DNA from: Kribbella caucasensis
GTDB lineage: Bacteria; Actinomycetota; Actinomycetes; Propionibacteriales; Kribbellaceae
Length of the DNA stretch: 64,000 nt
Reading direction: 5' to 3'
Assembly (NCBI RefSeq): GCF_004361855.1
Contig: NZ_SNWQ01000004.1
Span: 289,678-353,677, forward strand
Position numbers and translations under genes: made by a program. Below the pieces are notes generated by a model, which was given only the letters and a program-made list of their open reading frames with translations, did no database searches and was not told where the DNA came from. Of this stretch, positions 63,727 through 64,000 are shown piece after piece (position 1 is the first letter of the stretch; every line of letters begins with the position of its first letter).

Positions 63727-64000
63727 GTGAGCATTAGTGTCCGCGTTAAACGTTCAGCCCTTGTCACCGGGTCAGCCCTCGCCCTGATCGCGGGCGCCCT
63801 GACCACCACCGCCGCCGGTACCGCCGCGGCTCTCCCCGGAGACACTTCGCTCGGCGCCGTCACGGCCTTCGAAGCGGACTCCTCGACGTACACGCTCACC
63901 GCCGGCTCCGCGAAGGTCCGGGTGGCGTTCCTCAAGGACGACGTGTTCCGGCTCTGGCTGGCCCCGGACGGGACGTTCACCGATCCCGCCAACACGCCGC
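63727..64000 (+). CDS. Probable secreted glycoside hydrolase family 31 enzyme (partial, cut by window edge)
   Basis: Translation from GTG 63727 gives a signal peptide (MSISVRVKRSALVTGSALAL and a hydrophobic core ending near TAAA), then a domain with FEADSSTYTLTAGSAKVRV and AFLKDDVFRLWLAPDGTFTD. The last stretch matches the N-terminal strand region of GH31 alpha-glucosidases/alpha-xylosidases. Only about 91 codons are in the window, so the catalytic region is not seen. GAGG lies about 7 bp before the start. Family assignment is tentative. Confidence 0.65.
   Translation, partial: MSISVRVKRSALVTGSALALIAGALTTTAAGTAAALPGDTSLGAVTAFEADSSTYTLTAGSAKVRVAFLKDDVFRLWLAPDGTFTDPANTP

Overview
The window is high-GC DNA with GTG starts, dense packing, many ATGA/GTGA stop-start overlaps and an actinobacterial gene set: DUF3073, a split NAD(P) transhydrogenase, an MFS-thymidylate kinase fusion, a RicT-like PSP1 protein, a DUF222/HNH (13E12-type) endonuclease and many secreted or lipid-anchored proteins of unknown role. 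It looks like a chromosomal piece of a Kribbella/Nocardioides/Streptomyces-type actinomycete. Kribbella is my best guess, but this is inference from gene content and style. No rRNA, tRNA, CRISPR array, prophage or intact insertion sequence was seen.

Layout. 1-3.3 kb: a NarL-type two-component system (regulator cut by the left edge) divergent from a two-gene ABC exporter. 3.5-6.6 kb: DUF3073, then purM and purF on the minus strand. 6.6-7.9 kb: a 43-residue secreted-peptide gene divergent from a TrmB/LuxR-type regulator. 7.9-10.2 kb: an SDR-SRPBCC fusion divergent from an ECF sigma factor carrying a SnoaL-like tail. 10.2-14.3 kb: pntAA-pntAB-pntB and an M20 peptidase. 14.4-18.3 kb: a Ser/Thr kinase divergent from two tandem paralogous membrane-anchored ectodomain proteins. 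18.4-25.4 kb: a phosphoesterase, a LytS/LytTR two-component pair split by a palindromic element, and two membrane-protein/symporter pairs. 25.6-29 kb: MarR/cupin and a copper P-type ATPase behind a CsoR-like box. 29.1-36.2 kb: a methyltransferase/small membrane protein/CYTH-CHAD operon, a MocR regulator, and an MMPL transporter with a divergent TetR. 36.2-39.2 kb: a DUF222-HNH locus with DnaA-box-like sites upstream and 90-bp tandem repeats downstream. 39.2-41.9 kb: metE under a cobalamin riboswitch. 41.9-50 kb: lipoproteins, an MFS protein, SCP2-like, TAP-like hydrolase, RicT and Pro-rich membrane proteins. 50-62 kb: holB, MFS-tmk, a PLP enzyme/MocR pair, lacZ, a Fur-family gene and topA. 62.3-64 kb: a secreted hydrolase and the start of a probable GH31 glycosidase, cut by the right edge.

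Housekeeping genes (purF/purM, holB/tmk/topA, metE, pnt) alternate with small accessory modules, most built as a regulator divergent from its likely target with an inverted repeat between them. The less ordinary signals are the short-peptide/regulator pair, a 168-bp TA-flanked palindromic element sitting in the stop codon of a histidine kinase, a set of about 100-bp palindromes in gene-end gaps between 25 and 29 kb, and the DUF222 locus with DnaA-box-like sites and repeats. All functions are read from sequence motifs; nothing was tested by database search.
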